In this document: positions 43,340 to 58,400 of the stretch, one piece after another
Layout of the letters: every line of letters begins with the position of its first letter
Numbering within the stretch: position 1 is the first letter of the stretch
Assembly: GCA_002812745.2 (NCBI GenBank)
Contig: NCSJ02000107.1
Location: 62,001 to 126,000, forward strand
DNA: 64,000 bases
Direction of reading: 5' to 3'
From: Scytalidium lignicola
Lineage: Eukaryota > Ascomycota > Leotiomycetes
Translations under genes and position numbers: made by a program
Notes under the pieces: generated by a model
Databases searched by the model: none
Seen by the model: the letters and a program-made list of their open reading frames with translations, nothing else
Told to the model about the DNA's origin: nothing

Positions 43340-45944
43340 ATGAGTTCGAGCGGGGGAGATGCGAAGCTCTTTGCCAGAGTACGTCCCTTATCTATCTATT
43401 TATTTGTCTCTTCTCCTTCTCCCTCCCTGACCCCCCTTTTATCCATCCTGCTGTTGCATTCACCGCATGGCAGACTGCTTCTGCTTGGGATCTCGAGTCT
43501 GATGCTCGAGCATAGATGGGCGCGCTGGTGAAGGATTACAAGAGAGCATTTTGATCTCGCGTGATTTTCACATCAGCGTCCATCGCCCAGCTACTCGCGT
43601 GGCTCTAATTTCCATTATGTTTCTGGCTCACTATGTACCGCCGCAAGGCATGGGGATGTATGGCTCACCATATTGGCGTTCTCCACAGGGCAAAGTCGCC
43701 GAGCTACGACAAGAATTGAACAGCGGCGGGAAGAAGGACAAGAATCATGCGGCGAAGAAGATTGCCCTGAAGAAGATTGTGGCCAATATGACCATGAGCA
43801 ACAATGACATGGTCGCGCTGTTCCCCGACATCGTTGCTTGTATGCAGATACCAAGCTTGGAAATTAAGAAAATGTGAGCTTTCTATGGCACTACTCTTTA
43901 ATTTATTTTAGTTGCTGATAACACGAGCAGGTGCTTCTTGTTCCTTGTCAACTATGCTCGTATGAAGCCAGAGGTAGCTTTGAAGGCTTTACCAACGCTA
44001 CAAATGGTGAGGCCTACCATTTCTCCGCAGATATTTATTTTAATTTTATATTGACCTCTTACTTAGGACATGGACGACTCCAATCCCCTTGTCCGAGCTT
44101 TAGCTCTGCGAACAATGTCATATATTCACGTCCGAGAATTTGTCGAAGCAACAGTGCCGTTTACTAAAAGCCTCCTTCGAGACGCAGACCCATATGTGCG
44201 AAAGACAGCGGCGTTCTGCGTTGCAAAGCTATATGATCATGACAGGCAACTCGTTGAGAGCTCGGATCTTATAGATCGATTGAACGCTATGTTAAGGGAC
44301 GATAACCCGACGGTTGTGGCGAGTGCTCTTGCAAGTTTGATGGATATCTGGGAGAGAAGTGACGCTATCAAGCTGACAATCGACTATGGGAATGCTTCCA
44401 AAATGGTTCAAATATTGCCCGACTGCTCAGAGTTCGTATATATTCTCGTCTACTCCAGATCATTGCTGACCAGTTAATGTAGATGGGGCCAAACATATAT
44501 CCTCGAAGCTTTAATGTCATACGTTCCTCAAGAATCCGCCGAAGCACTACTACTTGCAGAGCGTATCGCTCCACGACTCTCGCACTCAAATTCAGCGGTT
44601 GTATTAACTTGCATACGCGTGATTCTCTACCTTATGAACTACATTGGAGATGAAAAGCAGATTGCTGCTCTGTGTCGAAAACTGTCGCCACCCTTGGTGA
44701 CTCTTTTGGCTAAGGGACCAGAAGTTCAATATCTAGCATTACGAAACGCATTATTAATCCTTCAGAGACGACCCGAAGTATTACGAAATGATATCCGTGT
44801 ATTTTTCTGCAAATACAACGACCCTATCTACGTAAAGGTTACTAAACTAGAATTGATATTCATGTTAGCTACCGAGAAAAACATAAACGAAGTTCTGACC
44901 GAGTTACGGGAATATGCAACGGAGATCGACGTTCATTTCGTCCGTAAATCAGTACGAGCGATTGGAAAGCTTGCGATCAAGATCGAACCGGCTGCAAGAC
45001 AGTGTATTCAAACACTTTTGGAGCTTGTAGCGACCAAAGTCACTTACATTGTTCAGGAAGCGACTGTGGTCATTCGAAATATCTTCCGAAAATACCCTAA
45101 CCAATATGAGTCTATTATCTCTACACTTTGTGAGAATTTGGATTCGCTTGATGAACCAGAAGCAAAGGCAGCAATGATCTGGGTTATTGGCCAATATGCA
45201 TCTCGCATCGAGAACTCTGATGTCTTGTTGGAGGACTTTCTGTACTCGTTCGCTGATGAGCCAGTGGAAGTCCAGCTAGCACTTCTAACAGCTACAGTAA
45301 AGCTTTTTATCCAAAGACCTACCAAGGGGCAAGAACTCGTACCTAAAGTGCTAAAATGGGCTACCGAAGAGACTGACAACCCTGACCTGCGAGACAGAGG
45401 CTATATGTATTGGAGACTTTTGTCGTCAGACATGGAAACGGCAAAGCTGGTCGTAATGGGAGAAAAGCCACCGATTACAGCCGAATCCGAGAAGCTTGAC
45501 CCAGTAACCTTGGAAGAGATGTGCCTCAATGTTGGCACCCTTGCAACGGTATATCTTAAGCCTGTCCAACAAGTCTTCCGCTCTGCGCGACCACGTCGTC
45601 TGATTGATAGCCCTGCCTTGCAGAAACATGTCTTACCTACAACTCCAAATGGGTTTGACACTCAAAAGTCCCTCTCAGCGTTTGGCAATCTCAACAACAC
45701 CGCAGTTCTACCTCCTCAGAGCAATGGCAATGGAGGACTTGCTGCCGCTGCTGTCAATGCAGCAGACGAGTTTTTTGCTGGAGTCGGGTCCGGAAATATG
45801 GCAGCCATGAATATCAATGGAGGACATGAAGATGGGTTCGGAGGAGCAGCCGAACCTCAGTATGTTGTTAATCAGAATGCTCCTGAACAGGCTTACCAGG
45901 CTGGAATGGCCAGAGGTACGAACGGGGACTTACTCATGTTGTAA
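43340..45944 (+). CDS. APL2: AP-1 adaptor complex subunit beta
   Basis: Large subunit of the clathrin adaptor AP-1 that sorts cargo at the trans-Golgi network and endosomes. Five exons: 43340-43378, 43689-43873, 43931-44006, 44067-44431 and 44483-45944, giving 708 aa. The first exon encodes MSSSGGDAKLFAR and is followed by a 310-nt intron; the others are 51-60 nt. The fourth intron has a weak GTTCGT donor. The beta-adaptin trunk is recognised by GKVAELRQELNSGGKKDKN, KKIVANMTMSNNDMVALFPD, DADPYVRKTAAFCVAKLYD, WGQTYILEAL and KYNDPIYVKVTKLELI. A Gly/Asn-rich hinge follows from about residue 620, and the chain ends DLLML. There is no ear domain, as in other fungal beta-1 subunits; NGDLLML resembles a clathrin-box type motif. 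Confidence 0.94.
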
Positions 45945-46470
45945 TGGAACTGTCTGTGTTGGATTTCATATATAGCAATGGTGTTTGGGTACTGTAGCAG
46001 CGAAATGGATCATGGATGGCGTTTTCTACCTGTATCATCTATCTACCTTTCGTGCTTGGTCTGCGAAGCTCCAGTTCCAGAAATGCATAGTGATTTTTGG
46101 GTTGTATCGATCTGCAGTGTTGCGTGTATTAGAAGCCTTCCCTACAAATAGTTCTGCGACTCATTTTTCAGCAATCTGAAACGGTCATTTTAACATCCCA
46201 AGTCTGTATAGAGCTATGTGAATCAATTTCTGGATTGGCAACAATAAAAACATTCTAAAATCTGGTATACTACAACAATTGACAAAANGGAAAAAAAAAA
46301 GATCAATCTGTGAGTCTATGCAGTTCGAGACTGGGTATATGAGCGCCGTGCAACACATTCAGCAAGCCAAACAAAAGCAGCAACTATGCCCACATGACGC
46401 CTGTTCTGACTACATAACCTTGAAAACCACCAAAGTAAATTCCCTATTTCATATACAAATGAAACGCAGT
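45945..46470. other. convergent 3' intergenic, AP-1 beta / dynein
   Basis: 3' flanks of two convergent genes, with an N at 46288 beside an A run. No gene is seen. Confidence 0.6.
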
Positions 46471-49400
46471 TCAAGCAGCTTCTGCCATAATGTGCTCTCC
46501 TTCATCGAGCATTTCGTTTATCTTTCCCAAACCCTGGATCATGCTGCGACCTTGTCCAACAAGCAGAAGTTTCTCCGCATTGGCAGGTAATCCTAGGTAG
46601 GTAGGAGGTTCTCTCTCCGGTAATCTCTGAATCCACTCCATAAATTCTTTTAATGAGGTTCCGCTAGGTAATATCAAACTATCATCACTTTCTTCTGATC
46701 CGGTACTTAGGACACCATCGACAAGTTTGTGCCCTATATCATAGGCTGCAGGAGTCATGAAAGAATTGACAAGTTCTGTCAATTGTTTAAAGTCTCCCTC
46801 ATCATCGATCTTCCCTCCGTAAGTCTCTATAATGAGTCGACGTAACATATCCCATGGTAAGTTTTGAGGTGCGACATTGGATCGGCCAGCCGCGACTGTC
46901 TCGACCCACGTATCGATAATGAATGCGGAACATTCATACTGTAAAACATCAGTACACTTTCGTTAATAGAACCAAGAATTCAATACTCACATCGCTGTCA
47001 TTGAACTCCCAAAATCCTTTCCAGCCTAAATTTGGCGCGTATCGTAACCTTTCCTGGACAACGGCATGTAGGAAAGACAAAAGAAGGTATAAACGTGTAC
47101 GCTCTACTGGCGTCTTGATAGACCTCGTGGACAACGAGGTCATTGAATCCTTCATGTTTGCCCTTACACCGGCTGGTTGCTCATACATCAGTACTCGAGA
47201 AGCTCTCAGCAGATTAACAGGAATCTTTGGACTGGATTCCATAGACAGGAATAGCCTAAAGGAGGTATGCGGCTTCAACGATTCCATCCGCTTCTCGAGA
47301 CTTTGTAGCCAGGTTGGTGCCAAATGAACGTTCTTAATCAGCACCCACGATCCAGTTGATGCTGCATGGCTAATAGCTTTGTCTGCGCTGGCTAGCGACT
47401 CGTTTGAGCCCATAGCAATATTACTGCAAATAGCACCGGTTCTCTCCACAAGGTTGTCAACTTTGTAGCTTGCATCGAAGCCTGGGCTAGAGCACAACGC
47501 AATAGGACAGCTAGCAGAAACTTGCTCTACAGTTTCCTTCAAGTCTTCAGTCATGTCAAGAATACCAGACCCGAATATCACAGTGACGAACCGCTCAGCG
47601 GCTGGGACAAACCGGTCAAGACGGAAAAGCTTAACAAGGAGCAATGAGATTAACTGTTGGTCCCTGCTGTTGGTGTTTTCGTCCCAGATCTGAGGAACGA
47701 AGTTCTCGCCGATTTCTTCAGAAAAGAAACGAGACCAGATATCGGCAGAGACTGCTTCCAGTTTTCCAGCAAGTGCCGGTATTTTGGAGGCTCTTGTTAG
47801 AACCTCATCTCTCTTCCCCGTATCGGTAGAAAGATCTGTGCCTTCGATGCTCTCATCTAGGATCACATCAATAAGATCTTTATTCATTTTGTACGGGGCA
47901 GCTTGAGCTAGAAGAACTGCTAGCGTAACTTTATCCTTTTGGAGAAGTCCAAGTGAAGTGCGCTGGTAGGCTGTTACGAATAGATCTTCGATGATGATAT
48001 CTCGTCGAACATTATGGTTGGTTTCGTTTACCAAGCGCTTGCTTCCATGTAGTACTGAATGGAAGATATCTAGGAAGTATTGCAACGAGAATTGATAGAA
48101 GTGGTTCAGATAATGCAATTGTTCCAACACAGCAAAGATCGCGCTACACGATCTTGCAATTATGTTGTACTGCAATGTGATCTCGTCGACCTCTGCCATA
48201 ACCCCCTCAGTATTGCTCATTTTGACTGAAATATCAGCAGCTTCTTTCTTAAGGGTCTCCAGCGTTTCGATAACATTGTCATCATCAAGAATATTACCCC
48301 GGGACTCGTTGAGTGCCTGCAGCAAGCGCTTTTCTAATTGTCTTAAATGGATCTTGAATTCGCCTTGGAGTTTGATGAGATTGGACCTCCTTTCATCAAC
48401 ATCTGGTCGCTCAGACTTCAGTACATCATTAAGTGACTGAGTTTGTAAACTGCTCTGCGTGACTGTAAAGTTCACAAATGTGGTGCGGCTGCAAATATCA
48501 GGAGCAAAGGTTGCTGAAGGATCTCTTGTGGAGAGGTAAATCTTGAAAGCTGGCGAGAAATCAATCTCCTGCTTTCCAAGTTGAATAAGAACACGACCAC
48601 CGGTCTTTTGATATTCTTTGTTAAGGACATGGTTGAGCACTGGGTCAAGGTATTCGGCATCTTGGATGAGGATGGGATTACCAAAACGCAAAGAACTCTC
48701 AAGCTGTTTCGTGAAAGAGTCATCCAAGAAACTTGTGACAGTAAGGCGCCTCTCCTTGTTTTGTTTCTCCAAGAACTCTGTCACTCGTCCCGAAGGGTCG
48801 ATAATAAGCGGGTATCTATTGAACCGTTTCAGGACAATGGCATTTTCAGTGCAAAGATCGTCCACTGGCAGGGAGTTTTCTTGCCATCCAAGCCGCTCAT
48901 CTGCTGTGGAAAGATATTCGGTAACAGGATTATGGGGCTTGAAATTAATGCTAGACATATGGAGCTGATGTAACCAGTCCTCCATCATGTTCTTTCGGAA
49001 TTGTTGATCATAGAGACCACTGTATGCCAAGAATGCTGCAGCGACGAGAACGTCACCAACAAGTGTGCTGATTTGAGTCTCGAAAGACTTGCTACCTTCC
49101 TCCCAACGTGTCCGTTCAGAAGAGAGGCTATCCAGGAGCCTTACACTTCGATCTACTTTGAACTGAACACGAGCCATTTCAGTCTTGATCGCTTGTGTCT
49201 CACTAATCAAAGCAGCATACTCCGTCTTGTAGGTACCAATGCTTTGTTCGAGAGTCTTAATAGTATTCTCCACTGCCTGAGCCTCTGCTTTGGTTTGTAG
49301 AGCTTGATCTTCAAGCATCCCGACTTCCTCCCTCAAAGGACCCACACGGTCAAGAATTTCCGAGTAGTTTACTTGGGCTTGGACCCATTGAACAAGCGGA

Positions 49401-52400
49401 CCACAAGCCTTGCTAGCTCGGTTGACTTTGTCATATGTAAAATCCTCATTAGAAAGAAATTCATTCCGCATCTTTATTCGAAGGCTCTTAGTCATCTGCT
49501 TTTCGTTGTCATAATTGACGATGCTGGCAATGAAATCATCTCTCCTTACAATCCCCTGGACTGTCTTCCAACTGTCGATTTTGTGGCCCAAGAGAGTGCA
49601 TACTGAGTCAAGGGCAAGCTTGACACCTGATGGGGGATTACCCATTGACCTGACTTCAGTAAGGTGCTGTCTCTTGATGTTACTGACACTCTTTTGCGCC
49701 TCGATAACGGCTGGTTCAGCTCTAGCCAGATCATTTAACACAAGCTCACGACGTTTAGAGACTTCGGCTTCTTGCTTCTCCAAAGCAACCTGGATCTCCA
49801 GTGATGTTGTCTTTCGCTGTTCGGCTTCTCTTTGATCAGCAACCATGCGTTGCAACTTTTCGTTTGCTTCTGCATCCTTTCGTTCGAGCTGACCCTTTTT
49901 CTCTGCTAGACTAACCCGTAGATCACGAACCTTGTCCACGGTGTCTCGTAGCTTTTCGAGTCCGACATTAAGATGCCGCTGTTGTTCCTCAAGATCTTCT
50001 CGCTTCTCGTTGTAAAGTTTCACGTATTGAGCAACGAAATCTAAGAAGTGTCTTGGAGTTAAGAAGGTAACTCTACCTTGTTGTTTGAGGAGTTTGGCAT
50101 TAAACCTATGAAGTGAATAATGTATGTAGACCATACAGTTGACCACAGCTTCACGATGACTAGGTGGTAGATTAAGCTCTCGGTACGCAACGGGAAGCGT
50201 ATCTGGTGCCACGTAGTTGGTTTTATCAAGGTCTATTGACTGTGTCAATTCCGTACCAACTTGGAACAAAGCTTGGTCAGACCAGTCTCCGAACCAGTTC
50301 AACACACAACGATTGAAAAGGGCCGGACTAGTAGCAGCTTTCGATGATAATCCGTCTTCGGGAGGATTCATAGTGAAGACAACATGGAGGTTCTTGACAA
50401 TTTGTCCAGTAAACCATTTATATAGCTCTTCCTGAGAGTCTAATAGAAGGCCTTGTCGCTGTGCACCTTCTTTACAAGCTGTCATCAGGGAGGCAAATTC
50501 ATCTCCCTCAAAAAGTCCTGGTACTTCGGCATTCGCCAAAAGGGTGTTCATCCTTTCCAAAAATCCAGAATCAAGGACGTTTGACTCGTCCATGATAAAG
50601 CAGATTTTCTCACCCTTACAACCGCAACGGCGGAGTACATCACGAAGATCATCATCGAAATCTTCGGCTGAGTATTTCCCATGAACTTTGATCTGGAATA
50701 CTTTAAGTCCATTCATCCAAGCAACAAAACGAGATAAAGTAGTCTTCCCACTGCCGCTGACTCCTATTAAGATCAAATGACCTTGAGGTTGTCTAAAGAC
50801 ACGGTCAATGCGTAGAACATGTTCCAAGACATCATTAAAGAGAATAAGTGGAACATCAACCTCTTCTTCGCAGAAAGTCTTGAGCCTTGCCTTAACAAAG
50901 TCTCGAAGTTGTTCTCTATCCACAGGTACATAATTCTTGGATAACCAATTTGAGAATAGAATAGGACCACCTAATGCCTTTTGCTCGTCAATGGTGGGGA
51001 AGTAATCCAGAGCAATGCGATTGACGGCTTCATTCGTCCATTTTCGTTCCTCCTCTTGCACTAGACGATCTTGGAACAATCGCAGGGCTTCATGGGCCCA
51101 TATTCTTACTAGACCTTCGACGGAAAGCGTTTCTAGTGGGCGAATAGCTTCATATATACCTCTGACCCATCGCGTAAGCTCACGAGGACTGTACACATAG
51201 TGAGGTTGGATCTTCGGGGTGAACCTCTGCTGAGAGTCTAAGTAGAGTCTGACCATAGCCTTCGTGAGCGCTTCAGAGTAACCTCTCAATGATGGAACAA
51301 TCTTCAACACAGCGTTAGTGAAGGTACCGTAGATCTGTTGAAGGGATATTTCTCCGGGGTAATCAACCATGACAAGAGGTGCGTGTCGTAAGAATCGAGC
51401 GCCCATTGGTGTTCGGCCGGCATCAGTTGGAGGATTACAGGCGCCAACAAACTGGATACGATCCAGAGTCACCCAAGTTTTATCGGAAGTACGCCAGAAT
51501 CCATTTTGCTCAACAAGCTGACGCAAGAATGATATAGCCCTCTGCGTACCGTACTTATCTGGCGCAGGTAAATTGATCTCGTCACAGAAAATAACTAGCC
51601 ATCTACCAATTTGAGTTGGGGAGAGCATAACACCGTTTAACGTTTTCTTATATTCACAGTATTGCTCGAATGTTTTGATGAGTAGATCTGGAGTTGTTGC
51701 ACTGGAGAAGTTGAGTCCAACAACTTCCATATTGGGTAGCTTACGAAGAGCACTAAAGAGTGTCATGGTTTTTCCAGATCCAGGAGGGCCACAAAGTAAC
51801 AATGGCTTATGCTCTGCCAGCCACGAGTACAACACATCCTCATGACGAACTGTATCGAGTGTAGGAATAACCACGTCCGTTTGAGTAATCGAGTGCGTGT
51901 TAACCTCAATCGTGGGAACTTGGTTTTGCCAAGGCGACCATTCAGCTCTTGGAAGAGTAACATCATAGTCAATCAGTGATCCACTCTCGCTGATAATGGG
52001 AGATCCAAAAGTAGCAAGTCCTGCTAGATAATCCCCAAAGACCTTTCTGTCTCCCAAGGGACAATCACCCGTCAGAGACCACACAAGTGCCAACAGCAGC
52101 TTTTTAGCAATATAGGACTCTACCTGTTCGGGATCAAGAGGGAAGTCAACATGCTGTGAATTATATTCGATAAGGTCCCTGACGCTTTTGTTAAGAAGCG
52201 AAAATAGAGTTGTAAGCACCCGTGCAATAGTGAATTCCATGATGTGATTGAAGCTTTCGGCCCGAGCTAATGCATTAAGAATGAAATCTTCGGTCGAAAG
52301 GAAAGCTTGAAGAAGATCGGCAACCTGCTGTTGAACTACCAGAGCCTTGGCACTGGTCTGCCCTGTGGTAACAGCATCTTCATCAAGGTCTTCAAATGCA

Positions 52401-55400
52401 ACGGCTTTAAGCCTTTCCAAGTAGTTGGTCACCATCATACTAGACGTGACAGTATCTTCATTAAACCAAACCATACCACAGCGACTGACGGTGGCCAAAG
52501 TAGCGTATTTCAAGGTCTCTACTTCGAACATGATTCGCACGTTTGAAGGAAGGTTAAGACGTTCACCATTAGGAAGCGTAAGGAGCTTATTGTCATCCAA
52601 AACACTGTTCAAATTCTCCACCCACTCTGGATCCACGTCACCATCAAAGACAATCCAGTGTCTCTTTGACTCCTCACCACGTAAATTATCCACGATCTTT
52701 CTCAAAATACTCGTAAAGAGCCCATCAGTCCATTCTCTTGTTGTAGAGTCCAAATTGCCATATAATGCTTCTTTGGACATTACTTTGGAATCAATAACGT
52801 GGCAAACACCTTCAACACCTTCTACTTGCTGGAGAGCCTGCAAGAGTACCTTCCAGGCTACAGATTTACCAGTACCAGAATTACCAACCATCATGACACC
52901 GTGATGGATAGTCTGGATTTGATAAAGTTGAAGTATTTTTGTCATCCAAATATCGTTGATAACGAGATTCTTCTCATTAGCAATCTTTCGAATGGCATCT
53001 TGCAGCTTTTCTAGGCTCGCCGGTACGTATTGCACTCCTGGGAAGGAATCTTCTTCGATAGTCCTCATAACTTCGACATCCTCCTTGATAAGTTTTGGAG
53101 CAATAGTCTCCCGGATGCTTTGAACAATGATTTGAGGTTCTATTTCTTCTTCGGGACCAAGGTCACCGCCTGTGTCTAACAATCGCGCACGCTTCAAACC
53201 ACCAGAGCTAACAAGGACACTTTTCAATGCTCGCAATCCGAAATCATAATGTGCTTGTTTTGATAGCTTTGACGAACATTGGTCAAAGAATGGGACAGTC
53301 TGTTTTGCCAACTTCTTCGCTTGATTGAAACCTTGAGAGTAGAGCATCACTTCAGCAATCAGCTCTTTATCGGGTTTTGACATCGCAACGCTACGGAAAA
53401 GCTTCTTTAAATTATCTGGGAGATTGGAACGACCAGCATATCCAGGATTCATAGTGATGAAGATACCAGTATTGGCATTAACTCGGAGCTGTCGACCAAT
53501 CAGTTCGATCTGAGCTGTTTCATCTTCTATTCCCTGCTTTAACCCAAGTTGTATATTCTGTACTTGTTGAGATACGGCAGACAATATACGTTCTTCCAGT
53601 CGATTGAACTCGTCGAAACAACCCCAGGCTCCAACCTGACAGATACCGAGGAATATACGACCCATAGCTTGGAAATCGAATGTGTCGTCACAACAAAACA
53701 CAAGAGTGAACCTCCCTAGCTGTACTCCTAACGCTTTAACGGACTCAGTCTTACCAGTGCCGGCTGGTCCATAAGGAGATCCACCAAGTCTTTGACATAA
53801 AGCCTGGGTAAGTGTCAAGAAGCATCGATCCGTTAACGGTGTTCGAACAAGACGTTCAACTACTCCGAGATATTCAAACCCATAATTAAGTTTTGCGTTT
53901 GCCATCTTGATATGCAAACGTTGTAAGAAATCCCCTTCAGGCTTGTACACATAACGCATCTGAAGTAGCCAGAAGTAGTGGGTAGGTGTTGATGCGTTAA
54001 AATTGATAAGCTTCTCAATGACATCTCTTTGGTGAACACATTCGGTGATAAGATGCTCACACCTCTTTCTTTGGATAGGATCAAGATCTCCAAGGACAGT
54101 GGAGGCAAGCAGTCGAAGAACTTTGACTTCCTGGTTGTATAACTTCTCTAGGCTTGACCCACCAGCTTCTAAAGCTTTATCAATGGCGGAAGTCCACACA
54201 ACTTGCGTTCCCAAAACAACTATCTGACTAGGGTATGCATTGATATATTCGTTAAGTGCAACCTGATCTAGTTCATCAGCACCAAAGATCACTTCATACT
54301 GGGCAACAGCCTCAGCCAACAACTCTGCTAAGGTTGCCTTCATGCCATTCTCGAGAAGCGCAAGCCAGTCATTGATCTTTGGTGTCTTAATGAGAGAGAT
54401 TTCTTTCTTAAGTCGAACTTCTTCGCCTTCTTTTGAAGTAAAACCTGAGATGATATGGTCCTCATCCATCATAAGACCAGACAAGCCCGCAAACATTTTC
54501 TTGAAATGCTTAGCTATTCTCAAAGTATCATTACTGTTGCCAATAATTTCAAGAAGATCTTCATCACCGACAAAGTAAAACCGAGGAAACGATACACGCT
54601 CCTTTTCGAGGTATTCACCCAAGGCCTTCTGGATTTTATTCAGTAACTCTGCAAGACGTTCGAGGGATTTTTGGACGCCGGAAATGTTGAGGACATCTAA
54701 CACAAAGGGTTGTTTGTAGACCTTCTTCATTACTGCAAAAAATTCTTGGTTAATATTTTGGAATCTGGACGATTCAATAGGCAGCAAATGCTTAATGTCC
54801 GCATTACCAGTGAATACTCCTTCCAAGTAAACCCATTGGCGCTGGACATCAATCCAGACATCGAAGAGCACGTGCACTCGGTTGAGCTTGTCTTCCCATG
54901 AGGAGGCATCCTCTTCGAACTCCTTGTAGTAAGGAGAGTGCCTCATAGCTTGCAAGGAGTTGAGGTTTTCACTGCATTTCGCGAATAGCTCGTCCCATCC
55001 TCGAATGAGACGGCATTTGTTCTGATAGTTAACAAGGTCTAGGGAATAACTAGTCCAAATTTCACGAACTTGCTTCAAAAATTCCTCGAGAGCCATTTCT
55101 CCCTGTGCTTGGGCAATAATATCACGAATTATTACCTCACTGGCAGCCAAATTCAGGTCCCACACTTCTCCCAAAGTCATGGAAATTGGTGAATATCGCT
55201 TTCCAGGCTTAAGTGCCTTAAAGATCTTGTTCCAGTGACGGTCCCGAACAGCTTCAGATTTTAACTCTGTAAGAATTGGGTTGACTTTGAGGTATTGTCG
55301 CAGTACATTCTGGACATGTTCGAATGCAGCGTATTGTCTCATACGGCTAGGCATATCTTTGGTCATTTTGATCAGACTATCAATTGCTGATCTTAGTTTA

Positions 55401-58400
55401 CGTGGTTGGAGACTGTTCCAGAGCGTCTCTTTGAGCTCGTTGAGACTCTTCCAAATTGTAGATAGCGCGGCCCACACGGATTTAAAATCCTGCACCTCTT
55501 CAAGTATTGTTCCGAGAACAATATCCGAACTCGCTGGAAGGTCCAGAGCCTCTTTTGCACGGGCAACCATTTCAGATTCCTCATGCAACTTCGTAATACG
55601 ACTCTCGAAGGAGGTCAAGGTAGCAGAAGCATCATCTGGGGCAATTGTGCCTGAAACTGGTTTTTCTTCATTCCATTGCGTAGTGATCTCCGCAATCTTA
55701 TCAGCCACAACTTTGTCTTCAGCAGTAATTTTAGCACGAAGGGCATCTGTTTGGTCTTGGACAATCTTGGCTTTTCGTGCGAGGATGTCATTCAGTGAAG
55801 TCCATTCAGAATCAACCCGTTCAACATCTACCCAGTCATTCGGAAATTGATACCTTTGTCGAACCAAGGTGGTCTGTCCCTGCCTAAACGTTTCCACTTC
55901 TGGACCCCATGCTTTGACCTTACGCTTACAAGTCTGAACAATTGTGATGAATTGAACAGCTTGTGCTGTAGACGAAGCCTCCAAGGATTGGCCCTCTAAA
56001 TCACGTCTTGCCTTTTCAATTTCAGCATGGACTTCACGAATACGGGAACCCAATCGACTCGCAAATTTTGTTAGAATTTCATGCTGCCATTGATCGTATT
56101 TGGCATTGACCTTGGTTTGAACTTGATCATAGTCAATAGTTAGACTGCCAAAAGACCGGCTTACTTCTGTGGTGTCGAAAGTCGATCGAGTTTTGCGAAT
56201 CTCCTGCAGTAACTGAAGCCACTTGGATAGTTGTTCACCAAGAATTTCGTATACCTGGTCAGCCTGAAGATCCCAGAGAGACTGGAACTGAAGCCATTTA
56301 TCGACGTATGTGCTAATATGGCTCAACTTATTCTCAACCGCGGTATAGACTTGAAACAAGCTATCTGCACAGGAACCTGGAAGATCTGTGAAGCGGACTT
56401 CCGCATCTTTCGCTGTAGTCAAGGTCATCTCATATCTAGTAGCTTTGATCTTGCTAAGGTTGCACACTACACCGAGCCAGTCATGCAGTTGAGAAAACCA
56501 ACTAGCTCGAGCGTATTCTAAAGGTGGATCTAGATAGATGACTTGGTTCCGCATTGATATTTCATGTACAAGATGCTTGAGCGATGGTGCCTGATAGTTT
56601 GACGACTCAGTCTCAGCGGTCCGACTATCCTGGTTTACTCCATCATGATCATCGTTCTCAAATACTATGATCCATGCAGCAATAGCTTGTCGTAGTCTTG
56701 CGAGCAATGTGACCTTAATACGATCATTCATCTCCCTAACCCAATAGGCAAGATTACCATAGTTTTCGAGGTTCAATTTATCGACGGCCATCTGTATCGT
56801 CTCGAGACGTAACTGAAAGGCGCGCGACTCATACGGGCAGTTCTCTAACTCAGTCAGGGCCTTCTGCACTGTATTGTTGATCGTTGCCAGAGTACCAGTT
56901 TTGTTCTGTAGCAGAGAGACCGACGCAGCAAACTCTCGTACAAACTGTACATGTTTACTTTCAGTTCGACCGCCAGTATGATCAGGGATTCCATTTGAGA
57001 GATATGATGTTTGTTTGATGTGAATATCATATGAATGCACAAATGATTCCCATCTCAGAGGAACACCTTTTGTAACGAGAGATTGAACATTGTTCTGGTA
57101 CCCACTTAAGAGTATTGCTACGTCCGACATTTCAGATATTTGCCTAGTAGTCTGCGAAAATGTTCGTACACTCTCCATGAGGCTCACTGCATATGGATAG
57201 ACTCGCTTTGCTTCTTTCGCAATATTATTGATCTGATGAGGTACTGCATAATTAAGCCATAGCAAGTTACGAGTCTCTTTGAAGAGAGCAATGACCTGCG
57301 GGTCAAAATTGACAGCCAGCTCTAGGGCATAATTTGCAGCTCGAACTTTGTTAATATTGAAAAGCCGGCCAGAGATGGATATTTGTCGTCGTTGCACGTC
57401 ATGTAACCAGGCCTCGAATATAGGACGAGTATCTAACTTCTTTTTGAAGAGGTTACTCTCACTCTGGAGCTTTTGACCTTCAGCATGAAGAGCCCAATCA
57501 TGACCCAATACATCCTCAACTTTCTTCATGTAACCGTCAAGTTGGCGTTCAATCTGACGAGCCCAGATAATAGCTCCAGAAACCGGCGGAAGATCTCGGA
57601 GTTGCGCCATAGCGTGGGCTTCAGAATGACCATACTGATGTTTGAAACGCTCATGAAGACCCAATATATCGTGCTTTACACTATCAATAAGCGTGGTCTG
57701 ATACTCAGCAATTGCCCCACGAATCTTCGGTCGTACTAGAAGAGCATTGAACTTCGAAAAGACGCGGAACATCTCGTTGGCGTTATTCTTTGCTGTAGCC
57801 AATCTATCTCTGAGCCTAGCGATGATTGAATTCTCAACACGCGATGTACGTTCATTGTAAGTCATTTCTGCTTGCACCCAGATCTGCGTACCCTCTGGAG
57901 TGACATCAAGAAGATCCACATTATTCAATGCAGCCCATGCTTGTTGAACCTCTTCAACAGCATCTACATCACCCATTTCCTCAACTAGAACAACCGTAGT
58001 ACCATCTGCAGAACTATTTGAACTAGATTTGGGGCCCAGCACGTTGACTATAGTTCTCTGCAGTTGTTCATGATTATCTCGGAAGGTACCAACATATTTC
58101 AATCTTGCTTGAAGGTCCGCGTGTTTTGGTACGATCTTTATTGGTATGAATTTCTCATTCCTCCGGCGCGTAACTTCTCGAGCCACGTTAGTAAACTCCT
58201 TGACATTTTCGTCCCAAGTGCGCCAGATCTCATCCGCTGCTGCCATCAAGCTTTTGAAGTCGCGGTACTCTAAATGCATCAGCTGTCGACCGTTTAACAA
58301 GGAGTGTAACTGGGTGTCCAAATCCGCCGAAATTGCTTCGACCAAAGGTAATGCTCGTCGTATGGGATAGGGACATATCCGCAACTTTTTGTTGAGGTGA

